DNA of 64,000 nt from Botrytis cinerea B05.10 (lineage: Eukaryota; Ascomycota; Leotiomycetes; Helotiales; Sclerotiniaceae), in contig NC_037324.1 of the NCBI RefSeq assembly GCF_000143535.2, positions 372,001 through 436,000 of the forward strand. The letters are read 5' to 3'. Under the pieces are notes generated by a model. The model saw only the letters and a list, made by a program, of their open reading frames with translations, did no database searches and was not told the DNA's origin. How positions within the stretch are numbered: the first letter of the stretch is position 1; each line of letters opens with the position of its first letter. A program made the position numbers and the translations under genes. This document shows, piece by piece, positions 1 to 9,692 of this stretch.

Positions 1-717
1 GAGTAGTCATTCACCATGTATTTCTTTCCAATATACATACATACATACATACACACCTAATAAATATCCAAACAAGCAAAAATCCCAGCCTCAAACCACA
101 GATTACACTATCAAGAATCTTGATGATCAAATATGCACATATGTCATGAAATCATCAGCCACATCTTTTCCATCAACCTCGTTCTCACCTCATTCATTCA
201 TTCACCCATTCATCTTTTGGTTTCCGCACTAACTTTATATCGATATTCGGATGATTCTGCTTATTATATATTGTATATTATGTATGATGTATCATTTATA
301 TAACTATCCCTCTTAATTAACTTATCTGAACAATAAAAATAAAAATAACAACAACCGCACAAAGCATCTCATTCCCAAATTCAAACTCCCAGAAACTAAG
401 GGTAACTCCTCATCCAATTCCTCATCTCCCATCTTCAAAGCCACAATATAAAATCCAATCAGTCGCTCCGCCACATATCTATCTACCCATTCCATCTCCT
501 CATCACAAAATCTCCTTCTCCAACAAAGTAGGTTACCACACATCACATCATAATATCACATGTTCCACCCACACAATCTACCCCTCAATGTCTCAGGACG
601 TCATCTCTTCTCTTCTCTTCTCTTCTCATCCCTCCCTCCTTTTCATTCAGCCCAACCAAGAAAAATGAATAAATAGATAAGTACCTCGCGTAAGACGGAT
701 TGCTTGAACCGGAAGGG

Positions 718-776
718 AAAAGAATGGAATGGATGGGAAGGAAGGAAGGGAAGGAAGGAAGGAAGGAAGGAAAAAA
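718..776. repeat. Purine-rich GGAA/GAAG microsatellite
   Basis: This is an irregular tract of GAAGG and GGAA units on the plus strand. It forms a homopurine strand opposite a homopyrimidine strand, and a CT-rich run (about 603-645) precedes it. Confidence 0.8.
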
Positions 777-1153
777 GAGGAGAGGAAATTAAATTGAAAG
801 AAATTGAGAATATTGTTCATGTGCATAGTATCACTCTCACACACACCCGATAAACTTGTAGAAAAATAACTCTCTGATTTGATATTAATAATAGTCCACC
901 TACTACTTACTATATAACTATGCACAGCTCAGCTCGACTTTTAGATCGCGTTAGATCGCCCAATGAGTAGGTTAGATATACTATATGTAGTTAATCAATA
1001 ATTATACCTTTTTTTATTTTTACAAAAGTAAGTAAAAATAAAATCACATCATCGAATAAACATATCGATATATCTACTAGCCCTGATCTCGGGATTAAAT
1101 TGATATTATATATATATATATAGTTAATCTATGAGTACCTACTTATTTACTAC

Positions 1154-1242
<89 letters not shown>
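1154..1242. repeat. (ATT)n trinucleotide repeat, about 30 units
   Basis: An uninterrupted ATT/TTA repeat of roughly 89 bp. GTCT repeats (about 1259-1277) and a TA repeat (about 1304-1331) follow within 100 bp, so this is a cluster of microsatellites that is likely to vary between strains. Confidence 0.95.
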
Positions 1243-1650
1243 GTGTGTATATAGATAGGTCTGTCTGTCTGTCTGTCTCTAGATCTTGTAATTTTTGTAA
1301 ATAAAATATATATATATATATATATATATATAACATAAAGAGATGGATAGGGTGTAATGAGATGAATGAGCTCTGGTTCTCGATAATATATATACATATA
1401 TATAAGATAATATAGTGCTAGCTAATTAGAAAGCTAAGTAGGCATGTATGTATATACGTAAGTAAGTAAGTAAATAGGAATAGGGCTTTAGATTTAGATG
1501 TGAATTTGAACTTGAATTCCCTGTAGATTAAGGTTGTCTATCTGATCATAGGATTGCGGATAGTGTGAGTGTGAGTGTGGGATGGAGGGATATGGATTGA
1601 ATGTTTATGCGTGAGATGGATGTATAAGTGTGTGTATTGATAGAGCGAAT

Positions 1651-1761
1651 TAATGAATGAATGAATGAATGAATGAATGAATGAATGAATGGAAGTATGA
1701 AGGTAAAGTAAAGTAAAGTAGATCAAATCAAAGCAAAGCAAAGCAAAGCAAAGCAAAGCAA
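1651..1761. repeat. ATGA tetranucleotide and AAAGT/AAAGC pentanucleotide repeats
   Basis: About ten ATGA units are followed, after a short break, by AAAGT units that turn into AAAGC units. This is non-coding low-complexity DNA. Confidence 0.9.
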
Positions 1762-1907
1762 ATATCACAACAAAGTCAAGGAAGTAGAAAAAAAGAAAAA
1801 GAAAAAGAAAAGAAAAATGTTCTCCAGTCCTCCATCTATATTCCATATCTCTAGAGTCCAGAATCCTGTAGTTGACGTTTTACATCTATCTATCTACATA
1901 GTAATAA

Positions 1908-2275
1908 GAGCCCGTTCGGATCGTTTTTTTAATTTGTTGATAAAATAATTTGTTGATTAATAATTTAATCTAAATTTTGTAGATCTATAAAATATAGAAT
2001 AACAAATGTTAACAAATGTTATCAAATGCTAATAAAAGTTATATTATAGATTTAACGAGGTTTAACAAGGCCATTATATAAATTTTCAAAATTTGTAAAT
2101 TCACATTTTATAGCTTTTTGTAATTCAATATTAGTATTCAGTAAATCACTTTTTTTCAATTTTATTATCAATATAGATTGTTGAATAACATTTGTATTTA
2201 GTAAATACTAATTTGGATCTATATTGCTAACAAATATAGCTCTACGTTACCTAAAAAATCAATCCGAACGGGCTC
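1908..2275. mobile_element. MITE-like element with about 24-bp TIRs and TAA target duplication
   Basis: The two ends are inverted repeats. The left end begins GAGCCCGTTCGGATCG, and the reverse complement of the right end begins GAGCCCGTTCGGATTG. Both continue into a T-rich run, giving about 24 bp with two or three mismatches. The trinucleotide TAA flanks both sides (1905-1907 and 2276-2278). The 368-bp interior is AT-rich and has no open frame. Small size, TIRs and a 3-bp TWA duplication match non-autonomous PIF/Harbinger-type MITEs. The family assignment is inferred from the target duplication and a TIR resembling GGGCCTGTTTGG-like ends. Confidence 0.8.
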
Positions 2276-3417
2276 TAACTTCACAATTATTCATATAGCC
2301 TTATTATTATATTCCTATCTCTAATTTCATATTAATACTTCTCCACCTCTTTAGTTGTGATAATTATGAGAATCCTAATTCTTTCTTCTTATAGGTATTA
2401 GTAAATAGGTGAATAAATGAGTAGGTTGAGGTTAGTCTCTGAGTAGATAATATGTGTATATTGTTTTGATGTAATGAAAGCTATGATAGTGTAATAAGTA
2501 TTCATCTAGATATCTTATTTTATTAAATTGTCGTCTTTGTGGAGCTGCGATTGTAGTTGTGTTGTTACTGATGGGTACTGGATTTATATTGAGATCTGTT
2601 TTCAGTAATCCTTTTTTGTATATTCGTGCTGCCGTTCTCCTTCTCCTTCTGCTCCTTCTTCTTCTTCTTCTGATAACAATCTAGAAAAAAAAAGGGTTAA
2701 ATTCTAAAAGAGCTTATAAGTACTACAAGGAAAATTGGAAGAGAGTTTGAAGGGAAAGTAGGGATAGAATGAATGAATGAAAGATCTAAATCAAAATTCT
2801 CAATAATGAAATTGGGATGTCTTGTATATTCGTGGATGGATGAATATATGGGTGAATGGATTGGATCAGGCTGGATATTTATATATCAGATATAAGATGA
2901 TAGATGGTAGGTTAGAGTGAGAGAAAGGGAGTGAGAGGGATTGTGATTGTGTGGATTTTATTCGGATAACAAGGAATGGAGTATAAGAACGGGAATAGAG
3001 TTCAATTTGAGAGTAATAGGAATTTACTATAAGAATGAAGATGAGGACAAGAAATTTGGACTGAAATAGGAATTTGGAGTAGGTGAGAATTGGAAAGTTG
3101 AAGAGTGAATGAAGAGGAAGTGGCAGTGTGATGAGAGTGAGAGTGAGAGTGAAATTTAATTCCAAGATTAGATTTTTAGGATTTTGTAATACTGTAGATG
3201 GGAAGAAAGAAAGTAGGTAGATTAAAGATATTGAAGAGAAGAAGATTGTGGGGGCTGGAATAGTATGAGGGTATTGGAAGAGAGTAAGGAGGTAGGTAGG
3301 TAGACGAGGAAAGTTAGAGAGAATGAGAAAGGGATATTAATGATGGTTTTTTTATAGAAATATTTTTCAGTATTTGGAATAAATTGAGTATCTAAAATGA
3401 GGTGATTGTTTAGAACT

Positions 3418-3495
3418 TATCCAATATCTCAAACGTATCTAATGTTCGAGACGTATCCAATATTTGAAACGTATCCAATGTTCGAAATGCATTTG
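3418..3495. repeat. Degenerate ~20-bp tandem repeat
   Basis: About four diverged copies of a unit resembling ACGTATCCAATGTTCGAA lie head to tail. There is no coding context, and the divergence suggests an old array. Confidence 0.65.
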
Positions 3496-4480
3496 ATAAT
3501 CTAAACCTATTCTTTGTTTCAAAGAGATTCAATAGCCGAAAGCCCCTTAGCATCTTCTTGATCACCAGCGTCAATCTTGCACTTCTCTGCAGTGCTGATG
3601 ACTAGTAATCTTTGGGGGTCCAATAGCCCAGACTGGCAGACTGAAAGGCTAGATGTAGGTTGTCTTGAATATCGATGCAATTCGAACTTGAGGGTATCGT
3701 TATCATTATCGTTAATACTATAGAATGAAAATTTAGCTATTGATATAAAGAATAGGGAAGGAAAAGCTGTACCTCATTGTTGTCGATTCAAATTTGAAGG
3801 CACTGTCGCTGTCACTGTCAATTCAGTTCCTACTAGGAATCAGCGATAGATTTAAGAAAGAAAGAGAAAGAACAAAGAAGTGAATAAATCTTGAGATGGA
3901 TGTATCCAAGGTTCTATGTAAGGTTCTGTATTTTATATAAAATCTACATAATTTTTAGACTCTAATATCTGATCATTGTTACCTTATTACTACTCCCTTC
4001 TTTTCTATGTCTTATTATTACGTTCCTTCTCTCTCTTTCTCTCTCTTTATATTGGATATGGAGCTAGGGGAAAGCCACAAATGAAAGAGGAGAGGGAGGA
4101 GGTGTAGTCAATTTTCCGTAAAACGTGTGATAGATATAAAGTATACTCTTTTAATCTTCGACTTCATCTCACATTTAGCTCCGGATATAGTATTTTCTAG
4201 TAAAATGGGTATACCGTTAAATTTCTAGGCGGGAGACTTATAGAAATTACACTTGTATAGTCATTATTGACTAACTAGTCGCAGGATAGTTGACAAATTA
4301 TCACGTGTACTAACTATATTGAGGCTAAAACTAGATTCATCGTCATAGACTGAAAGAGAACAGATATATATGATTCATCCACCCATTTTCTTTCACTCAT
4401 AATTTTATACATGATTAAAATTCATTCCTCGTATTCTCAAAACTTTTCGTTGTGTAGCACACTGCCTAATATCTATCACA

Positions 4481-5797
4481 ATGAATCACTTTCGCAACCT
4501 TCTTTCCCTATTATGGAAACCTCAGCAACCCGCTTCTTCATCTCAGCAATCCGTTCTTTCAACTCAGAAACCCACTCCTTCACCTCAGCAACCCACTTCT
4601 TCATTTCAGCAATCCATTCTTCCACTTCAGCAATCCACTCCCTCACCTCAACAATCCACTCCTTCACCTCAGCAATCCGTTCTTTCACTTCAGCAATCCA
4701 CTCCTTCACCTCAGCAATCCGTTCTTCCACCTCGGAAACCCGCTCCTTCACCACAACGACCCGATGCCTTATCATCTTCTATTCTAAAGGATATACCTGT
4801 AGAAATCCTTTTAAATATCACAAGCTATCTTCCTATAGAATCTGCAGTAGTATTTTCCCTCTCTTGTCTGCATCTCAAGACACGACTTGGAAGTAGATAC
4901 TTCTTAGAAGTAACGTCCTCAACCGAACACACACTAGCACTATTAAACCTTATTGTCCTCGACCTACCAGACTGCGTGGCGTGTCCTTTCTGCAACCGAC
5001 TACATAATATGGAAAATCTGCTCAGGTATAGCTCTATGACCTACAGCGCTGGAAGTACAATATGTCGGTACCACGCGTTGCCTTTTCCAGCTTGTGTTTC
5101 CTACGACCGGGATAGATCTAGTAATATGGTTAGTATCTTTTTTGGTTCGACTGCGGTCAAAATGGCTTTGAAAAGAGCGCATCAGAATCCCGAATGTACG
5201 GAACTATTGAAGATGATGTCCAGTTCAAGAACGAGGACGACTCACTGGGGGAAATATGTACGACAGTATAGAGAAGAATGTCGTATTGTACAAGGACATC
5301 TTATGCATCGAATGCAAAGTGTATTCATCTCGCGTAGGCGTGAAAATCTGACTGCATTTCGAGTCCCCTTTGACACAGCGGAGGATATATGCACGCATAT
5401 CGAGGCAGAAGGACAATGTTTCTTGAATACTATAGGGTCTGGGGTGAAGGGATGTAGGAAATGTCCCACGGAATATAGAGCTGATGTTATGTATTGCGAA
5501 GGTCTTGGATGGGGGAGATTCTTCACCAGATGGGTGGACTTAGGATCTGAGTTGGAGGGGGAACTGTGGAGTCGACATCTTCCACCGACAGAAGAACAGC
5601 AGACAAGAGATCTTTTTAGGAGGATAGTAAGCGCTAGAACTGATAAGGTACCTCGATATAAAACAGAGATTCCCCTGATGGCTGGATATTTATGTTCTGC
5701 TTTCGAGGGCGGTAGGGACTACAAATTCGACTCACCGTTAACACCGGAGAACAAGGCCTTATTCTTGCAATACAGAGAGCTATTCTGCAGGAATTGA
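4481..5797 (+). CDS. F-box-like protein with Gln/Pro-rich heptapeptide repeats
   Basis: Intronless frame of 438 residues. Residues about 22-92 are a repeat of period seven, QQ followed by five residues (for example QQSTPSP). Residues about 102-140 (DIPVEILLNITSYLPIESAV, then a conserved hydrophobic stretch) look like a fungal F-box: Leu-Pro/Ile-Pro start, E-I-L, Y-L. F-box proteins usually recruit substrates to SCF ubiquitin ligases through Skp1. The C-terminal ~300 residues have no recognised repeats. A CVACPFC cysteine pair follows the F-box, as in many lineage-specific fungal F-box proteins. The start at 4481 places the repeat at the N terminus. The overlapping frame from 4411 is only the repeat read in another frame. 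The substrate is unknown. Confidence 0.75.
   Translation: MNHFRNLLSLLWKPQQPASSSQQSVLSTQKPTPSPQQPTSSFQQSILPLQQSTPSPQQSTPSPQQSVLSLQQSTPSPQQSVLPPRKPAPSPQRPDALSSSILKDIPVEILLNITSYLPIESAVVFSLSCLHLKTRLGSRYFLEVTSSTEHTLALLNLIVLDLPDCVACPFCNRLHNMENLLRYSSMTYSAGSTICRYHALPFPACVSYDRDRSSNMVSIFFGSTAVKMALKRAHQNPECTELLKMMSSSRTRTTHWGKYVRQYREECRIVQGHLMHRMQSVFISRRRENLTAFRVPFDTAEDICTHIEAEGQCFLNTIGSGVKGCRKCPTEYRADVMYCEGLGWGRFFTRWVDLGSELEGELWSRHLPPTEEQQTRDLFRRIVSARTDKVPRYKTEIPLMAGYLCSAFEGGRDYKFDSPLTPENKALFLQYRELFCRN
4544..4756. repeat. 21-bp coding minisatellite in the F-box gene
   Basis: About ten imperfect 21-bp units of the type CAGCAATCCACTCCTTCACCT are in register with the reading frame, so each unit adds exactly seven residues. 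Copy-number change would not break the frame. The other frames, including the antisense one, also stay open across the array. Confidence 0.9.
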
Positions 5798-6019
5798 AAC
5801 AATTCAAGATAACCTACATCTAGACTTCCAGTCTGTCAGTCTAAACTAGTGTACACCTTGCTATCACTGTTTTGACGTTCCGAAAGAATGCACTGTTTCA
5901 ACCGCGTTCGATATACGAATCGACTTCGGCACATCAAGAAGCTTAATGGTTCATATCTATGTGGGTTCTCGGAGAAGATATTCTGCACCTTTATTAGCGA
6001 ATGACATGTGCTATTAGTC

Positions 6020-6044
6020 AAAAAAAAAAAAAAAAAAAAAAAAA
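6020..6044 (+). repeat. A25 homopolymer downstream of the F-box gene
   Basis: Twenty-five consecutive A residues on the plus strand, 222 bp beyond the F-box stop codon and in the orientation of a genomic poly(A) tail. It may be only a slippage tract. Confidence 0.9.
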
Positions 6045-6360
6045 TAGATGTTTGCAGAGCTTGTCTTGGCTTCACCCAAAGGTCACTAGTCATCAAAAGC
6101 TATTCCCGAACTCTTTAGATGAGAAGATATAAGCACCAATCATCTATATTTATGTATGTATTACCCATTCCTTCACGAACTATCTCCTCATAAGCGAAAA
6201 CCACAGGGGCGCCGCTATACATTCTACATTCTACATTCTACTTCCCATCCCACCACTCAGACTCAGGAAAAGGTATAGAATCTAATCGTCACATAAATAT
6301 ATAAATATAGAGACACTCAGGCGATTTAACACCATCTTAACATCCCAACCCCTCATCCAA

Positions 6361-6552
6361 AATATCCAAAAATCCAGACCGCAGTCCAACAATAGAAAAT
6401 TTCAAAATATCCAAAAGCAATTAGAGATCTGAAAATGATTCCGTGTCTTAATCAAATTCCATTTCTCAAATGATCTAAATATTTTAATTGGTGTGGAGAT
6501 TTGATAATTCTTCATTGTTGGACTGTACTGCAGTCTGGACTATTGGATATAC
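6361..6552. mobile_element. Possible fold-back element with imperfect 35-40 bp inverted ends
   Basis: The left arm at 6361-6395 and the reverse complement of the right arm at 6513-6551 share ATATCCAA, TCCAGAC, GCAGT and GTCCAACAAT blocks in the same order, with a 5-6 bp gap. The ~120-bp AT-rich interior has no open frame. A similar word series (CCAATAGCCCAGACTGGCAG) occurs at about 3619. It could be a second small MITE family or simply a hairpin; no clear target duplication was found. Confidence 0.45.
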
Positions 6553-7177
6553 TGTGTTCGTTTTTGGAAGGAGAAGAGAATTTATTCCTATAAAAGAGTA
6601 GAGGGTGGTAGAGGTTGCATACGAAAGGTCTTTGTGTATACTATAATCAATTTAATAGCTATGTATAGTGAATAAAGGTAGATTATCATATAACGATAGT
6701 GAGGTGTAGTGATGTATATGAAGGAAAAAGTATATGAATGTAGGGGATCAAAATAAGACGGTGTAAAATCAGTATCTTTTTTAGTTTACAGAAGGAGAAA
6801 CTTTAAATACTAAATAACAATGTTATGTGATCTCCAGGTCACGTTTTCCGCGCACATTACTTGTTACTAATATACTAGGACTTTATAGAATAGTAATTTT
6901 CATATTATGTAAATAACGGAAGGTGATTTTCTATTTTTGCTTTGCATGTATATAATAGCTATTATTATATTAGCTATATATGATTAGATGCAGTCCGATT
7001 TCTTGATCCACAGATATCACTTGACATCCCACCCAATTCCTGTTTCCTTGACTATTTCCCGAATAGAGAATCCCTAGTCTTCACTCCCATGCTATTCTCA
7101 TTACCAAATCTACCTTCGAGCAAACCAACAAGCAAATCTCCCCTTTCATCTCTTGAATATCCCATCCACTCTCAAAA

Positions 7178-8314
7178 TCACAACCCTTCTTCTCCGTCCC
7201 CCTCAATTCCCGCCTTCTCCCAAATATCCTCCCTCGACATCCCTTCCAGCAACATCCCCTCCACCCCTTCAAACCCTCTCTTCCTAACCCCCCTCATCTT
7301 TCCCCAATACGCAAAGTCCCTCTCCACCCTCTCCACCTCCTCCTTCCTCACAACCTCCTTTCCCTCCCTCAACACCCCCAATCTCTCTTCCTTCTCTCTC
7401 TTCTCCTCTTCCAACCTCTCAATTCTATCCTTCAATTCCAGAACCCCCATTTCTTTTTTCATCCCCGCAAGTTGTAAATTCAATTTCCTCCCATCCATTT
7501 TCAATTCTGGTAACCGACCCTGCAGATCTTGGATTTGAGAATCCATTTCTGCCAGTTGTTCGGGAGAGAGAGAAGAGTTCGGATCTTGGAGGGCCCAGTA
7601 TACCCATTGTGAACCTTTTCCATCGCCATTCGTACCTTTTCCATTGATGAGACCGGAGTTACAGAGCTCTTTGAGGAGTTTGTCGGTGAGGGTTTTGGTT
7701 ACCTGGCGGGGTGTTGATTGTTAGTATTTGCATTTCTTATGATTGGATGGATGCAATATGTGACATAAAAAATTAAGGAGTGTGAGATGGGATGAAATAG
7801 GATAACTTGGAATGGGATGATATGGGACGAGTAGTAGAACGAGATAGACAAGACGAAAAAGCAGAAAGATACATACCTTCCCATGCAAGTTTCCACTAAT
7901 ATCCCCCGCACTAAAAGGTCTATTCTCCCTACTCAAATACTCCAATAATACTTCCTGTGCCTCATCACCAGTCACGGCTTTTATTTTCTCCTTGCCATCT
8001 TTACCTATAACTTTAGTGTCTTTCGCTTCCTTATTTTCCTTCGTCTCTTTAACTTCCTTAACAACACCCTTTCCTTTCACCTCTTTATCCTTGAGAGGGA
8101 CCTTTTCTTTAATAGAAGCTTTCGCTTTAGGAGGAGCTTTGGCCTTCTCAACCTTCTCTCCTTTCTCAACTTTAGGTTTCTTAGCCTTGGACTTGACAGG
8201 TGTAGCGGAAGCAGTAGAAGGAATGGATGCGATGGATGCGACGTCGAAGTTGTCATCTGGGGTGGGAGACTCAGTTGAAGAATCAACGAGAGACTTCTTG
8301 CGTTTGGGTGGCAT
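7178..8314 (-). CDS. HOP2: Homologous-pairing protein 2 (Hop2/TBPIP-like)
   Basis: Two exons, 8314-7877 and 7702-7178, give 320 residues. The 174-bp intron has a GTATGT donor, a TACTAAC branch site and a CAG acceptor, and the frame joins in phase 0 (GNLHGK/VTKTLTDKL). Residues about 1-110 are a Lys/Ala-rich basic extension that the short yeast and human proteins lack. Residues about 116-190 form the winged-helix DNA-binding region (EVLLEYLSRENRPFSAGDIS, then a TLTDKLLKEL helix and a QWVYW strand). A leucine/glutamate-rich coiled coil follows at about 195-265, then a helical tail ending WEKAGIEGDGEEGL. In the known family, Hop2 works with Mnd1 to stimulate Dmc1/Rad51 strand exchange and prevent synapsis between non-homologues in meiosis. 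The stop lies where family members end, so no further exon is needed. Confidence 0.85.
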
Positions 8315-9692
8315 GATGATGGTTGTTTAGAGTCTTGTTTGAGAATCGAAAGTCTTGGTTATGAAGGTGAGCGGTATCTGGTGTGGTCGAGTCGTGAAGA
8401 TGATTGATGAGTACCTTTGTTCGTAATGATTGCGAATGAAAGATACGAACGACTTTCAAATACGCCTAGCTCTAATTTCAAAGCCTTGAAGTGAAAAGAA
8501 GATAGAAGAGATGTTTGACTCTCACTTCTCAATCCCTCGCACTCCAACTACCCACTTCAGTTCTTCTTACACCGACAATTCGACTGACACAGCCGTGCGA
8601 AAATTGCTCGCAAGATGATGACTACAAATACCAATATAACCGTATGGAAAACAATCATCAAGTGAATGAAAATTTCTCTTGAGGTGCGGGCCGACATGAG
8701 TTCTCAGTTTCACCTCGGAGGCCTCAACAAAGCTCTTTTGAATCTCAACCCCACAACCTCAGAACGACAAATGTAACTACAATGAATATAAAAATGAGTT
8801 TCAGCGCATCAATCGTCGGAACCCAACAATTTCGAAGAAGAAGAAAAACAGAATCGAGATGCGCATTTGATCTTTTCCTCTTTTCCTCTCCTTTCTTCTC
8901 CGCTCCTCTCTCTCTCCTCTCCCCTTCTCTCTATTCCAAACACCTTTTGAAAAGGAGAGGAGTATCAGTATAAGAAAATGAGTAGGTACGTATGCGTACA
9001 ATCTCGCAGGAAAGTGTGAATTCGTCCCTCACAAGACCACGAAGGGAAAAGAAACAAATTCAAAGTATTATTGTATTGTTCAAAGTTCGAACTCGAAAGT
9101 TTAGAGTATATAGGAACTCGATCTCACTCGTATGCTGAAATAGTGTAGTGAAATGTGCAAGGAAAAGGTCGACTCAAGTCAACTCAAGTTTCAACCTCTC
9201 TAAACCACGCTAACACTAATCCATCCATCCATCATTTTCATACTTCTCTGAAGCCACCAAGAAAGGATAGAAAACATTCTCTTTCCAAGAAAAAAGAAAA
9301 AAGAAAAAAGAGAGAGCAAGAGAGATGAAATACTAAGGATATTATGTAATAAAGGGTATCATTATTTCTACTGAGAAATGCGTCTCTTCCTAGTTCAAAT
9401 CTAGTTCAAATCCTATCTTTAAACCCTCCTCCCCAGTTACCTTAGATATCACCCATCAAAAAATTCCATCTTCACTTAGTCTAGAAGCCTAAGTCTATTA
9501 CACATTGCAAGGTCCAAACTATCTCTAAATCGAACGAAATGCATATTACTCAAGTATACGCTATGCACGCACCCAATATACATGCGCAAAAATTCATGCT
9601 ATAATCAAAAAATATTCACAATGCTGTTTCGCAAATGGACATGCTATATAACCCCCCCCCGGAATTCGTTCCCTTAGAAGTATAAAGCGCAG
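8315..9692. other. HOP2 upstream region and SKT5 3' region
   Basis: No gene is supported. It holds the divergent-side leader of HOP2 (8315 to about 8600), GA/CT-rich tracts (about 8830-8960, 9285-9325), a C9 run at 9651-9659 and presumably the 3' UTR of the gene ending at 9693. Confidence 0.55.

Larger units (their letters stand above)
1..4480. other. Gene-poor AT-rich spacer
   Basis: I see no gene here. The open frames on both strands are short, low in complexity and dominated by runs such as poly-Ile or Phe/Leu that come from microsatellites. The stretch contains several simple repeats, a MITE-like element (1908-2275) and a degenerate ~20-bp tandem repeat near 3418-3495. The part before 4481 is presumably the promoter and 5' leader of the F-box gene. 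A long untranslated leader or an lncRNA cannot be excluded from sequence alone. Confidence 0.6.
5798..7177. other. Spacer between F-box gene and HOP2
   Basis: No supported gene. It holds a 25-nt A tract (6020-6044), an imperfect inverted repeat (6361-6552) and AT-rich DNA. The last ~100 bp before 7178 would be the 3' end of the HOP2 transcript. Confidence 0.6.

Noticed and set aside
1143..1397. 84-codon minus-strand frame of poly-Ile
   Set aside because: It is only the translation of the ATT microsatellite.
7089..7538. 149-codon plus-strand frame opposite HOP2
   Set aside because: It is the complement of the HOP2 coiled-coil exon; its Ser/Pro-rich reading is typical of an antisense shadow.
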